Assembly (NCBI GenBank): GCA_964553505.1
Contig: CAZKKX010000060.1
Location: forward strand, 1 to 13,585
Direction: 5' to 3'
Source: JAENZQ01 sp964553505
Lineage (GTDB): Bacteria; Bacillota; Clostridia; Peptostreptococcales; JAAYPU01
DNA length: 13,585 bases
The notes beneath the pieces are model-generated. The model worked only from the letters and a program-made list of their open reading frames with translations, was not told where the DNA came from and did no database searches. Shown here piece by piece: positions 1 to 6,826 of the stretch (the first letter of the stretch is position 1; the number at the start of each line of letters is the position of its first letter). The position numbers were made by a program, and so were the translations under genes.

Positions 1-1
1 A

Positions 2-397
2 AAGTTGATTGTTTTTGCAGGTGCCATAGGTCTACCAACGGTGGTTCCAGCTTTTATCGCCGGTCTCTTCTGGAAAAAAGCAAACTTGAAAGGGGCAGTT
101 GCCTCCTGGTTTGCCGGTGTTATCACTTGGATTATCGGCTTTGTTGCCGCTTTTCCCTTTACGAAAGAAGCTAACTGGTATATGGTTAATTTTGAAAAGT
201 GGTACTGGGTGGATGAAGGTGTTTGGGATGCACTTTTCTTCGCTACTATCCCGGCAGCCGTTGTGTGTGCCCTTACCCTCATAATTGTGACATTGAAAAC
301 TCAAAAATCAGATCCGCCTAGGCAGATGTTGACTGCCGATGGTCAGCCTATGGACGATAAACCCCTCTTCTTCTGGTCTAAGAAGAAAGAAGACTAA
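2..397 (+). CDS. Sodium:solute symporter (SSS family), C-terminal fragment
   Basis: This is the 3' end of a gene whose start lies left of the window; the frame is open to the edge, and the TTG at position 5 is only an internal Leu codon. About 130 residues remain. They show three hydrophobic segments (roughly residues 1-22, 32-52 and 74-97), followed by a charged cytoplasmic tail ending in SKKKED. The stretch GLPTVVPAFIAGLFWKKAN, followed by a further Gly/Ala-rich span, resembles the late helices of SSS-family Na+-coupled symporters, where a P-x-x-x-G-L-F-W-K turn is common. The substrate cannot be told from this part. The gene has its own terminator at 488-520 and a higher GC content than the cluster to its right, so it is probably not functionally tied to the glycyl radical enzyme genes. 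Confidence 0.8.
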   Translation, partial: KLIVFAGAIGLPTVVPAFIAGLFWKKANLKGAVASWFAGVITWIIGFVAAFPFTKEANWYMVNFEKWYWVDEGVWDALFFATIPAAVVCALTLIIVTLKTQKSDPPRQMLTADGQPMDDKPLFFWSKKKED

Positions 398-429
398 ATT
401 TCGACTCAAAAAAAAATCAATAAAATTAA

Positions 430-452
430 GGCTCTGTGTCAAATGTTGGGGT
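430..452. mobile_element. Possible solitary ISL3-type terminal repeat
   Basis: The 23 bases starting GGCTCTGTGTCAAATG and ending TTGGGGT resemble the terminal inverted repeats of ISL3-family insertion sequences, which often begin GGCTCT-n-TGTCAA. No matching opposite end and no transposase lie nearby, so at most this is a relic or one end of a small non-autonomous element. The call rests on recall of the family's ends only. Confidence 0.3.
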
Positions 453-487
453 CGAGCTCTTGTAAAACAAAATATGCAATATATTTT

Positions 488-520
488 CTGGAGGTAGAGT
501 AAAATCTACCTTCAGTTTTT
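488..520 (+). terminator. Rho-independent terminator of the symporter gene
   Basis: An 11-base stem, CTGGAGGTAGA (488-498) paired with TCTACCTTCAG (505-515) with one G-U pair, closes a six-base loop and is followed at once by five T (516-520). It lies about 90 bases after the symporter stop codon and isolates that gene from the region to its right. Confidence 0.85.
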
Positions 521-870
521 ATGTTAAGAAAAATTATCTTTATTTGATTGTCTTAAAGCTATTAACTATCAACTTTTGCACGAAAAAGTAAGTTGGATGT
601 TAATAGTTCAATGAGAGACGTTCAATATATTTATTCTTGTTTTGCAAACGAACCCTTAAGATAGGGTTAAGCTTCAGCAAAGACGCGGTGCGCTAAATCT
701 ACGCAAAATGTGATGTAGGGACCGGTTTTTACAGTAAATAATATTTAAGTCCCTTAATCGAAATTTACTGCAAAAACTAATGCAAACCTGCTAATAAATA
801 CATTAAACATCTCTTACGCATTGAAATTGAAACGCATGAGAGACATTTGCAAAAGTTAACTAAATTAAAT

Positions 871-911
871 GATAGTTAGGGGAGATAGTTAGGGGATAAG
901 ATAGTTAGGGG
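871..911 (+). repeat. Three direct copies of GATAGTTAGGGG
   Basis: The 12-mer GATAGTTAGGGG occurs at 871-882, 884-895 and 900-911, with start-to-start distances of 13 and 16 bases. The last copy runs into GGGGACAGGTTT. Such G-rich short repeats could arise by slippage or be part of a repetitive extragenic element. Confidence 0.75.
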
Positions 912-927
912 ACAGGTTTATTGTCCC
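907..927 (+). repeat. AGGGGACAGGTTT repeat, left copy, with small hairpin
   Basis: AGGGGACAGGTTT (907-919) is repeated exactly at 7954-7966, so one copy stands on each side of the glycyl radical enzyme cluster. In this copy GGGACA (909-914) pairs with TGTCCC (922-927) across a seven-base loop. I recall GGGGACAGGTTT-type strings as repetitive extragenic sequences in clostridial genomes. Confidence 0.6.
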
Positions 928-1021
928 GATGTCATTGGCGGAGATTTTAAATTAAGAAGAACTTCTTTCTTTACATATCTTAGTGTTTTTCCATGCTTTA
1001 TCGAAACTATATAAATAAAGG

Positions 1022-1035
1022 TACTAAAGTATACT
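1022..1035. promoter_or_regulatory. Candidate operator upstream of the glycyl radical enzyme gene
   Basis: TACTAAAGTATACT here differs in one base from TACTTAAGTATACT at 3807-3820. The ends of the motifs lie 137 and 135 bases before the start codons of the enzyme gene and the small-protein gene respectively. Both contain the palindrome AGTATACT. The matched spacing in front of two transcription units of one cluster suggests a regulator binding site, perhaps for the LuxR-type protein at 6827. This is inference: in DNA this AT-rich, chance matches are easy. Confidence 0.4.
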
Positions 1036-1096
1036 GTGAAAAGTAATATTACTATAAATAATTATACTAAAAGAGAATTTTAAGTAATTCAAATTA

Positions 1097-1143
1097 TTGT
1101 TAACATTAATAATGAAAAGATATACTTCTGATAATGTTAATAA
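1097..1143 (+). promoter_or_regulatory. Hairpin in the leader of the glycyl radical enzyme gene
   Basis: TTGTTAACATTA (1097-1108) can pair with TAATGTTAATAA (1132-1143) to form a 12-pair stem with one G-U pair and a 23-base loop. It ends shortly before the strong ribosome binding site AAGGAGGAG (about 1156-1164). There is no T tract, so it is not a terminator. It could stabilise the mRNA or be an operator with dyad symmetry. Confidence 0.45.
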
Positions 1144-1171
1144 GAGATTAGATTAAAGGAGGAGTTTAAAG

Positions 1172-3595
1172 ATGACAACACCAAAAAGTTGTTGTGGGGA
1201 TATGCAACAAGATTCTTCAGTTACCTCATTTGATAGAATTAAGAGATTGTTAGATAAATATTTTCAATATAGACCATCTCTTTGCATTGAAAGAGCTATT
1301 ACTTATACAGACGTATATAAAGAAACTGAAGGTAAAAGTGCAATAATACGAAGGGCGATGGCATTTAAAAGATACTGTGAAGAAAGAGAAATAAATATTT
1401 TAGACGATGAATTGATTGTAGGAGGAGGCGCATCAAAACCCAGAGCTGCTATTTTTTGCCCTGAACATGCTTCGTCTTGGTTAGAAGAAGAAATAGATGA
1501 GTTAGCTACAAGACACCAAGATCCTTATGATGTAACGGAAGATCAAAAAAAAGTTTTAAAAGAAGAAATTTTTCCTTACTGGAAAGATAAAACCACAAGT
1601 GCTCATTGGCTGAATCGGATTCCTGACGAAGTAAAAGAAATAGCCGTAAAAACTGGAATAATTGATGTTGAGATTAAAACTCAAAGTGCACCAGGAGAGA
1701 TTGCCCCTTATGACGAGATGGTATTAGAAAAAGGCTTTGGCAGAATTAAAACAGAGGTGGAAAACCAAAAAAGCAAGTTAGATATTTCTAATCCTAAGAA
1801 CTATGAAAAAATTATGTTTTATGATGCCGTATTATTATGTGTAGAAGGAATAATTTTATTAGCAAATCGTTATGGTGATCATGCTGAAAAATTAAGTAGT
1901 GATGAAAAAGATCCAAATAGAAAAAAGGAATTGCTGGAAATAGCAAGAGTATGCAGAAATGTTCCCGAAAAACCTGCTGAGAATTTTTGGGAAGCGATAC
2001 AGTCCATATGGTTTGTTCAAATAGGATGTTATATGGAAGGAAACGGACCTTCTTATTCGCCGGGCAGAGTAGACCAATTGCTTTACAAATATTATGAAAA
2101 AGATATCTCAGAAAAGAAAGCAACAGTAGAAGATATTTTAGAATTGATTGAATGTATGTATTTGAAATTTGCGGAGCATACATGGTTTCTCAGTAAGAAT
2201 GCTTCTATGTATTTTGCAGGATATCAGCCATATCAAAATATTTGTGTGGGTGGCGTGACAAAAGCTGGGGAAGATGCAACTAATGAATTGTCTTATCTAT
2301 TTATAAAGGCAAAGATGGAAGTAAGGTTACATTCACCATCCCTATCTGTAAGAGTACATAAACAAAGCCCTGAAGAATTTTTGATAGCAGTAGCGAAGTT
2401 GTCGCAAATCGGAACAGGTTTCCCTGCTATTCATAATGATGAAACAACGATAAAGATGATGTTGCTTTCAGGGGCTAATATCGAAGATGCCAGAAATTAT
2501 TGCATGGTAGGGTGTGTTGAGCCTTATATACCTGGAAAAATGTCAAAATGGACTGACGGAGGGCATTACAATTTTGCTTCTGCAATTGAATTTGCTCTAA
2601 CAAATGGTGTCAGTATTATTAATGATAAGAGGAAACTCGGTGTAACAACTGGGAACCCTGAAAACTTTACTTTTGACGAATTAGTAGATGCGGTAAAAAA
2701 GCAACTTGCATATTTTATTAAAAATATTGCAATAGCATGTCATATTACAGAACGCCTGCATGATGAGCTAACGCCATATCCTTTTATATCCTCAATTATT
2801 GATGGATGCATTGAAAAAGGAAAAGATATAACAAAAGGAGGCGCAACATATACTATTGGAGCTGCATTCATAGGAACAGGAATTGCTGATTTATCAAATT
2901 CTTTGGCTGCCGTTAAAAAATATGTATATGATGACAAAGTTATAAGTATGCGTGAACTTGTGGATGCAATTTATAACAATTTTGAAGGATATGAAAACAT
3001 AAAAACATTAATTGAAAATAATTGTCCGACTTACGGAAATGATATTGACTATGTAGATGATTTTGCAAGAGAAATGACGAATTTTATCTATCATGAAATA
3101 TCGAAATATGATTCTTATAGAGGGCCCAAATATATTTCCGGTTTATATCCGGTTGCTTCTCATGTTCCGCATGGTTTAGTGGTTTCTGCTCTTCCATATG
3201 GAAGGCTTGCCGTAACACCTTTAGCTGATGGTTGTTCCCCAAAAGGAGGAACGGATATCAATGGGCCTACTGCAGTTTTAAAATCTGTATCTAAAATTAA
3301 TCATGATTCTCATATTGCCGGAACTCTTTTGAATATGAGGTTAGATCCAGCTATTGCAGAGGGAGAAGATGGAGCTCGAAGAATTGCTTCGTTGATAAGG
3401 TCATTTGCTGATTTAGATATATATCATATACAGTTCAATATAATATCTTCAGAGACTTTATTAAAAGCACAGAAGAATCCTGAGAGATATCGTTCACTAA
3501 TTGTTAGGGTAGCTGGGTATAGTGCATATTTTGTAGAATTATGTAAAGAAATGCAGGATGATATTATTCAGCGGACGGTTCATACAATGAAATAG
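1172..3595 (+). CDS. Glycyl radical enzyme, CutC/dehydratase-like, substrate unassigned
   Basis: An 807-residue glycyl radical enzyme, a normal length for the dehydratase/choline-lyase branch. The PFL-like domain covers about residues 20-660 and the glycine radical domain about 680-807. The catalytic pair is Cys448 and Glu450 in Y-C-M-V-G-C-V-E-P. The radical-bearing residue is Gly782 in RVAGYSAYF, 25 residues from the end. Also typical are GYQPYQNICVGG and the C-terminal PYGRLAVTPLADGCSPKGG. Enzymes of this type use a thiyl radical to eliminate water, amine or sulfite, or to decarboxylate. Where glycerol-dehydratase-type members carry His in a G-H-x-x-P-x-Y motif, this one has Glu176 (GEIAPYDEM). 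GCVEP recalls choline TMA-lyase, but the context does not: there is no microcompartment gene and the partner is an NCS1 permease. The start is supported by AAGGAGGAG about seven bases before ATG. The gene has its own terminator. It needs the activase at 5810. Confidence 0.9.
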   Translation: MTTPKSCCGDMQQDSSVTSFDRIKRLLDKYFQYRPSLCIERAITYTDVYKETEGKSAIIRRAMAFKRYCEEREINILDDELIVGGGASKPRAAIFCPEHASSWLEEEIDELATRHQDPYDVTEDQKKVLKEEIFPYWKDKTTSAHWLNRIPDEVKEIAVKTGIIDVEIKTQSAPGEIAPYDEMVLEKGFGRIKTEVENQKSKLDISNPKNYEKIMFYDAVLLCVEGIILLANRYGDHAEKLSSDEKDPNRKKELLEIARVCRNVPEKPAENFWEAIQSIWFVQIGCYMEGNGPSYSPGRVDQLLYKYYEKDISEKKATVEDILELIECMYLKFAEHTWFLSKNASMYFAGYQPYQNICVGGVTKAGEDATNELSYLFIKAKMEVRLHSPSLSVRVHKQSPEEFLIAVAKLSQIGTGFPAIHNDETTIKMMLLSGANIEDARNYCMVGCVEPYIPGKMSKWTDGGHYNFASAIEFALTNGVSIINDKRKLGVTTGNPENFTFDELVDAVKKQLAYFIKNIAIACHITERLHDELTPYPFISSIIDGCIEKGKDITKGGATYTIGAAFIGTGIADLSNSLAAVKKYVYDDKVISMRELVDAIYNNFEGYENIKTLIENNCPTYGNDIDYVDDFAREMTNFIYHEISKYDSYRGPKYISGLYPVASHVPHGLVVSALPYGRLAVTPLADGCSPKGGTDINGPTAVLKSVSKINHDSHIAGTLLNMRLDPAIAEGEDGARRIASLIRSFADLDIYHIQFNIISSETLLKAQKNPERYRSLIVRVAGYSAYFVELCKEMQDDIIQRTVHTMK

Positions 3596-3671
3596 AGCGC
3601 CTATTATTTATCCTATAGAATAAATGCAGAGATAACATTTTCTAAGTAAGTAAAAGAAACATTATTTTTTG

Positions 3672-3704
3672 ACTGCAGTCAATGGAAAATTGACTGCAGT
3701 TTTT
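3672..3704 (+). terminator. Rho-independent terminator after the glycyl radical enzyme gene
   Basis: A perfect 12-base stem, ACTGCAGTCAAT (3672-3683) with ATTGACTGCAGT (3689-3700), closes a GGAAA loop and is followed by T residues to 3704. It separates the enzyme gene from the small-protein/permease operon. Confidence 0.92.
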
Positions 3705-3954
3705 AAAAATAGATTTTTTGGAAATTAATATAAATAGAATTTATTTCTATTCTGCTTATTCTATTCTGGGTTTATAAGTGAGAAGAAGCTGTTATTGCAG
3801 ATGTACTACTTAAGTATACTATTATGGTAAAAAAAGAGAATAGAAACTTAATTATTATACTTTTGATTACTTATATTATGTATATTTATTATATATAATT
3901 ATGCTTAATAATTGTTACTTTATTGAGAAGATGAAAGAGAGGTGAAATGATTCT
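3705..3954 (+). promoter_or_regulatory. Upstream region of the small-protein/permease operon with candidate operator
   Basis: A very AT-rich, gene-free stretch. It contains TACTTAAGTATACT at 3807-3820, the partner of the motif at 1022-1035, and an ATTATACT string at 3854-3861 that could serve as a -10 region; the same octamer occurs at 1061-1068 before the enzyme gene. No convincing -35 is visible. A promoter is required here because a strong terminator precedes it, but its exact position is not clear. Confidence 0.4.
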
Positions 3955-4179
3955 ATGTTATCCGCTAAACAATTACCTATTGACATTAAAGGTTTGACTC
4001 CTGAAATGCAGCAAAAACTTGAACAAAGAATTTGCGATTTTGAAAAAGAGCATGAGTCTGAGGTATCGCAAGGGGGAGCAGGTTATATTCCCAAAATAAC
4101 GAAAAAAGATTACATCTTAGCTGTGTTGGTAAATGGTATCATTCTAATTTACTACATTGTGGCTGTTTTATTAGCGTAA
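3955..4179 (+). CDS. Small single-span membrane protein, possible permease partner
   Basis: A 74-residue protein that I cannot assign to a named family. Residues 1-50 are hydrophilic and rich in Gln, Glu and Lys, with a likely amphipathic helix (about 16-36, LTPEMQQKLEQRICDFEKEH). Residues 51-74 form one hydrophobic span (KDYILAVLVNGIILIYYIVA and on), probably with the N terminus in the cytoplasm. GAGAGGTGA about nine bases before ATG supports the start; an ATG at 3947 is in another frame. It is followed 103 bases later by the NCS1 permease with no terminator between. This layout recalls two-part symporters in which a short membrane protein is encoded just before the large transporter (for example YhdT with PanF). 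A role as an accessory subunit of the permease is therefore an inference from position and size. Confidence 0.7.
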   Translation: MLSAKQLPIDIKGLTPEMQQKLEQRICDFEKEHESEVSQGGAGYIPKITKKDYILAVLVNGIILIYYIVAVLLA

Positions 4180-4282
4180 AAGAATTAATTATAGTTATTT
4201 CAAATTTTTTAAAAATGTATAGTATAAGAAATTTTGGTACTTTTTTGATACAAAATATAAATTTATAGGGAGGAGTGTATCA

Positions 4283-5734
4283 ATGTCAAATAAATCGATT
4301 ATTTCAAATGAAGTATACACTTCATTACTTCCGGCTAATAAAAAAGATAGATGTTTCGGAATGTGGGACCTTATGGCCGTACAAATTTGTTTTGGTATTG
4401 CAGCATGGTTTTTCTTGACTGGAAGTCAAACAGGCATGCTTTTACCTGCAAAAGAGGCTATTCCTACAATATTGGCAGGGAACTGTATTCCAATTTTTAT
4501 TATTGCGTTTTTGGCACTTGCGCCTGCAAGATATGGGATAGAGCAACTTACTGCTTCAGCAGGAGTTTTTGGACATAAAGGATCAATATTAATGTTGGTA
4601 TTTTTTATGTTGGCTCTGTATCCTGCAACGGCAGTTGCAACACTTATGTTTGGACAAAGTGCTACTAAGTTCGTGTCACAGTTGGGCGGTCCAGAATTAT
4701 TAAGCACAGAAGGTGCAGGTGTAATTATTTTTGCGCTATTTGCTTTAATAGTAGGAACATATATTGCCTTTCTTGGACCAAACGCTTTGAAATGGTTTAC
4801 AAGACTATCTGCAATTTTTATGATGCTTGTAATCGCTGGGCTAATTGTTTATTTATTCTCTTATCATGGCTTGGATGCAATATTCAACGCATCACCGGCA
4901 GATCCTTATACTGATGCCGATATGGGTCTTGGCATGGGAATTAAATGGAGCAGAGCAACAGCACTTGAAGTAAATGTAGGGTTAGGTCTTTCTTGGGGTT
5001 TCTTCTTTGGACAGTGGACCAGACTTGCAAAGACAGAAAGTAACGGATATCATGGCTGCATGTGGGGCTGGGGTATTCTTGCAGCAATAGCAGGTGTATT
5101 TGCAGCTTTTACAGCGCTTGCAGTAGGAACATATGATCCTACTTTATGGATGGTTAAGGTAAGTGAAGATGTAAATGTGAATATTCTTGCTTTTCTTGGA
5201 TTGTTATTATTTGCTGTTGCGAATATCAGCTCAGTAGCCACTTTAATTTATCCTGGAGCAATTAGTATTAAAAGTAGATTGCCAAAGATAAACTGGACTG
5301 TAGCACTTCTTATAGCTGCTGCTCCTGCATTGATATTATTAAATAATCAAGTTTATTATATGATTAGTAATGTATATGCTTTTATTGGATTAGTGACTGG
5401 TGTCTATTCAGCTATAATTACTGCTGATTATTTATTCATTAGTAAAGGAAGGTTCAGAATGAGAGAATTTTTCACTACTAAGGGATATAGGTTTGCCAAC
5501 GGCTGGAATCCGGCAGCTATAATAGCTACTTTAGTAGGATTAGCAACATATCTGCTTATATTAAACCCATTAACGTGGAATAGTCCAACGGGTCTGTTTC
5601 CATACATCACTGCAGGAATACCAACATTTATTGTTACAGCAGTTGCATATACTATTTTAATGAAAGCCTGGATATTAAAAACTTACAAAATACCGTTCAT
5701 TAATGATCATGAAATGGAAGAAGTAGTAGAGTAA
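4283..5734 (+). CDS. NCS1-type nucleobase:cation symporter-like permease
   Basis: A 483-residue integral membrane protein with about 12 hydrophobic spans in the LeuT-like order of the NCS1 family, whose known substrates are cytosine, purines, allantoin, hydantoins, uracil and vitamin B1/B6 precursors. Supporting traits are the N-terminal F-G-M-W-D-L-x-A-V-Q entry into helix 1, the loop ARYGIEQLTASAGVFGHKGS between helices 2 and 3 (family pattern R-x-x-F-G-x-x-G), and the GFFFGQW stretch of helix 6. It ends in an acidic tail. The start has GGGAGGAG eight bases upstream. It lies between the small membrane protein and the activase, so it most likely imports the substrate of the glycyl radical enzyme or its precursor. 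Specificity cannot be read from the sequence, so the name cytosine permease would be too precise. Confidence 0.82.
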   Translation: MSNKSIISNEVYTSLLPANKKDRCFGMWDLMAVQICFGIAAWFFLTGSQTGMLLPAKEAIPTILAGNCIPIFIIAFLALAPARYGIEQLTASAGVFGHKGSILMLVFFMLALYPATAVATLMFGQSATKFVSQLGGPELLSTEGAGVIIFALFALIVGTYIAFLGPNALKWFTRLSAIFMMLVIAGLIVYLFSYHGLDAIFNASPADPYTDADMGLGMGIKWSRATALEVNVGLGLSWGFFFGQWTRLAKTESNGYHGCMWGWGILAAIAGVFAAFTALAVGTYDPTLWMVKVSEDVNVNILAFLGLLLFAVANISSVATLIYPGAISIKSRLPKINWTVALLIAAAPALILLNNQVYYMISNVYAFIGLVTGVYSAIITADYLFISKGRFRMREFFTTKGYRFANGWNPAAIIATLVGLATYLLILNPLTWNSPTGLFPYITAGIPTFIVTAVAYTILMKAWILKTYKIPFINDHEMEEVVE

Positions 5735-5753
5735 TAGTTGTATTAGTGTTAAG

Positions 5754-5789
5754 ATGGTGGTTTTGTTGTAAGATAAGACCACCATTTTT
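5754..5789 (+). terminator. Terminator between permease and activase genes
   Basis: An 11-pair stem, ATGGTGGTTTT (5754-5764) with AAGACCACCAT (5775-5785) and one G-U pair, closes a 10-base loop and is followed by TTTTT (5785-5789). Only 20 bases separate it from the activase start codon, too few for a standard promoter. The activase must therefore be made by read-through, or from a promoter overlapping the hairpin. Confidence 0.85.
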
Positions 5790-5809
5790 ATATATTAGCG
5801 AGGAGAAAA

Positions 5810-6727
5810 ATGATAAATAATATTAGTAAGTTTAAAAAAGGAATTGTATTCGATATTCAAAAATTTTCAATTCATGATGGGGCAGGCATACGTACTTTAG
5901 TGTTTATGAAAGGATGTCCTTTGAGATGCTATTGGTGCAGCAATCCTGAATCGCAAAAGTTTAATCCTGAAATAGCATTTATTAAGAATAATTGCATAAA
6001 ATGCGGTTACTGCTATTCAGAATGTGAACAAGGGGCGATTGATTCGAAAAATTATGATATCAATAGAGATTTATGCATAAGTTGTGGGAAATGTACTAAG
6101 CGGTGTCCTGCAAATGCAAAAAGAGTAGTTGGGTATTCAATCACTGTTAAAGAACTATTTCAAGAAATTGATAAAGATAGAATTTTTTATCGTAATTCAG
6201 AGGGTGGTGTTACTGTTGGAGGAGGAGAGCCAACAGCTCAACCTGAGTTTGTTTCAGAATTCTTAAAAATGTGTAGAGATAACAATCTAAATACGACAAT
6301 TGAAACATGTGGATATGCGAAATGGGGAGATGTTGAATCAATTATTGAACATGTTGACAGTGCTTTTTTTGATATAAAGTGTATGGATACAAAAAAGCAT
6401 AAATTGTTAACTGGTGTAGAAAACAGTATTATATTAGATAATATAAAAAAGGCAGCAAAAAAAATACCCATAACAATACGCACACCTATTATACCAGGAT
6501 TTAATGATGATGAAAAAAATTTAATTGAGATTATTAATTTTTCATCTGAATTGGAAAAAGTACAAGAAATAGAATTTTTGATGTATCATTCTTTAGGTGT
6601 ATATAAGTATGATTGGCTTGGGCTACAGTATCAGTTATCTCATGTGAAGCAGCCGGATGAACAATATAAAGAAAAGATCCGAAAAATTACTGACAGAATA
6701 ACTAAGTTAAATATAAAAATCACTTAA
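5810..6727 (+). CDS. Glycyl radical enzyme activating enzyme (radical SAM)
   Basis: A 305-residue activase that reductively cleaves S-adenosylmethionine and abstracts hydrogen from the glycine (Gly782) of the enzyme encoded at 1172. The radical SAM cluster ligands are Cys36, Cys40 and Cys43 (CPLRCYWC). An inserted ferredoxin-like domain carries two further four-Cys sets: Cys62, 65, 68, 72 and Cys89, 92, 95, 99. This bi-cluster insert is the rule for activases of the dehydratase, CutC and decarboxylase branches and is absent from the formate-lyase activase. The SAM-binding GGGEPTAQPEF follows. The start has a GCGAGGAG ribosome binding site seven or so bases before ATG. The gene is separated from the permease by a terminator and only 20 bases, so it is probably expressed at a reduced level by read-through. 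It is the only activase in view. Confidence 0.95.
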   Translation: MINNISKFKKGIVFDIQKFSIHDGAGIRTLVFMKGCPLRCYWCSNPESQKFNPEIAFIKNNCIKCGYCYSECEQGAIDSKNYDINRDLCISCGKCTKRCPANAKRVVGYSITVKELFQEIDKDRIFYRNSEGGVTVGGGEPTAQPEFVSEFLKMCRDNNLNTTIETCGYAKWGDVESIIEHVDSAFFDIKCMDTKKHKLLTGVENSIILDNIKKAAKKIPITIRTPIIPGFNDDEKNLIEIINFSSELEKVQEIEFLMYHSLGVYKYDWLGLQYQLSHVKQPDEQYKEKIRKITDRITKLNIKIT

Positions 6728-6744
6728 TAGACACAAAATGAGAT

Positions 6745-6773
6745 ATTTTCTTATTTTAATTATATGGTATAAT
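6745..6773 (+). promoter_or_regulatory. Extended -10 promoter of the LuxR-type gene
   Basis: TGGTATAAT at 6765-6773 is a perfect extended -10 (TG-n-TATAAT). The sequence 17 bases upstream (6745-6750, ATTTTC) is a poor -35, which extended -10 promoters tolerate. Transcription would start near 6780, leaving a leader of about 47 bases before the start codon at 6827. The regulator can thus be made independently of the genes before it. Confidence 0.6.
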
Positions 6774-6826
6774 TATATACAAGACCAGTAAGCCATTATA
6801 TACTCATTTTATGGGGTGATAAAAAA

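Larger units (their letters stand above)
521..1021. other. Gene-free intergenic stretch with several inverted repeats
   Basis: No convincing gene is seen on either strand. The stretch contains a small hairpin AACCCT/AGGGTT (651-668). It also holds a 15-base inverted repeat with one mismatch (725-739 with 763-777, 23-base loop), and an imperfect 22-base inverted repeat centred near 826 (805-826 with 827-848). None is followed by a clear T tract, so they are not simple terminators. The region could encode a structured RNA or be debris of a small transposable element. I could not match it to a riboswitch class. Confidence 0.4.

Noticed and set aside
651..730. A c-di-GMP-type riboswitch, suggested by GCAAAC and GCAAAGACGCGG strings
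   Set aside because: The required order of conserved bases and the tetraloop-receptor stem pattern are not met, and the nearest gene start is about 450 bases away.
871..911. CRISPR array
   Set aside because: The repeats are 12 bases with gaps of 1-4 bases, far below CRISPR repeat and spacer sizes, and no cas gene is present.
1812..2183. Antisense reading frames inside the enzyme, permease and recombinase genes
   Set aside because: They have no ribosome binding sites, no recognisable domains, and lie fully within well-supported genes on the other strand.
1172..3595. Naming the glycyl radical enzyme choline TMA-lyase (CutC) because of GCVEP
   Set aside because: The enzyme is shorter than typical CutC, the motif after GCVEP differs from what I recall for CutC, and no microcompartment or choline transporter gene is present. 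Only the branch can be supported.
4283..5734. Naming the permease a cytosine permease (CodB)
   Set aside because: NCS1 membership is supported, but no deaminase gene is nearby and the specificity residues cannot be read by eye.
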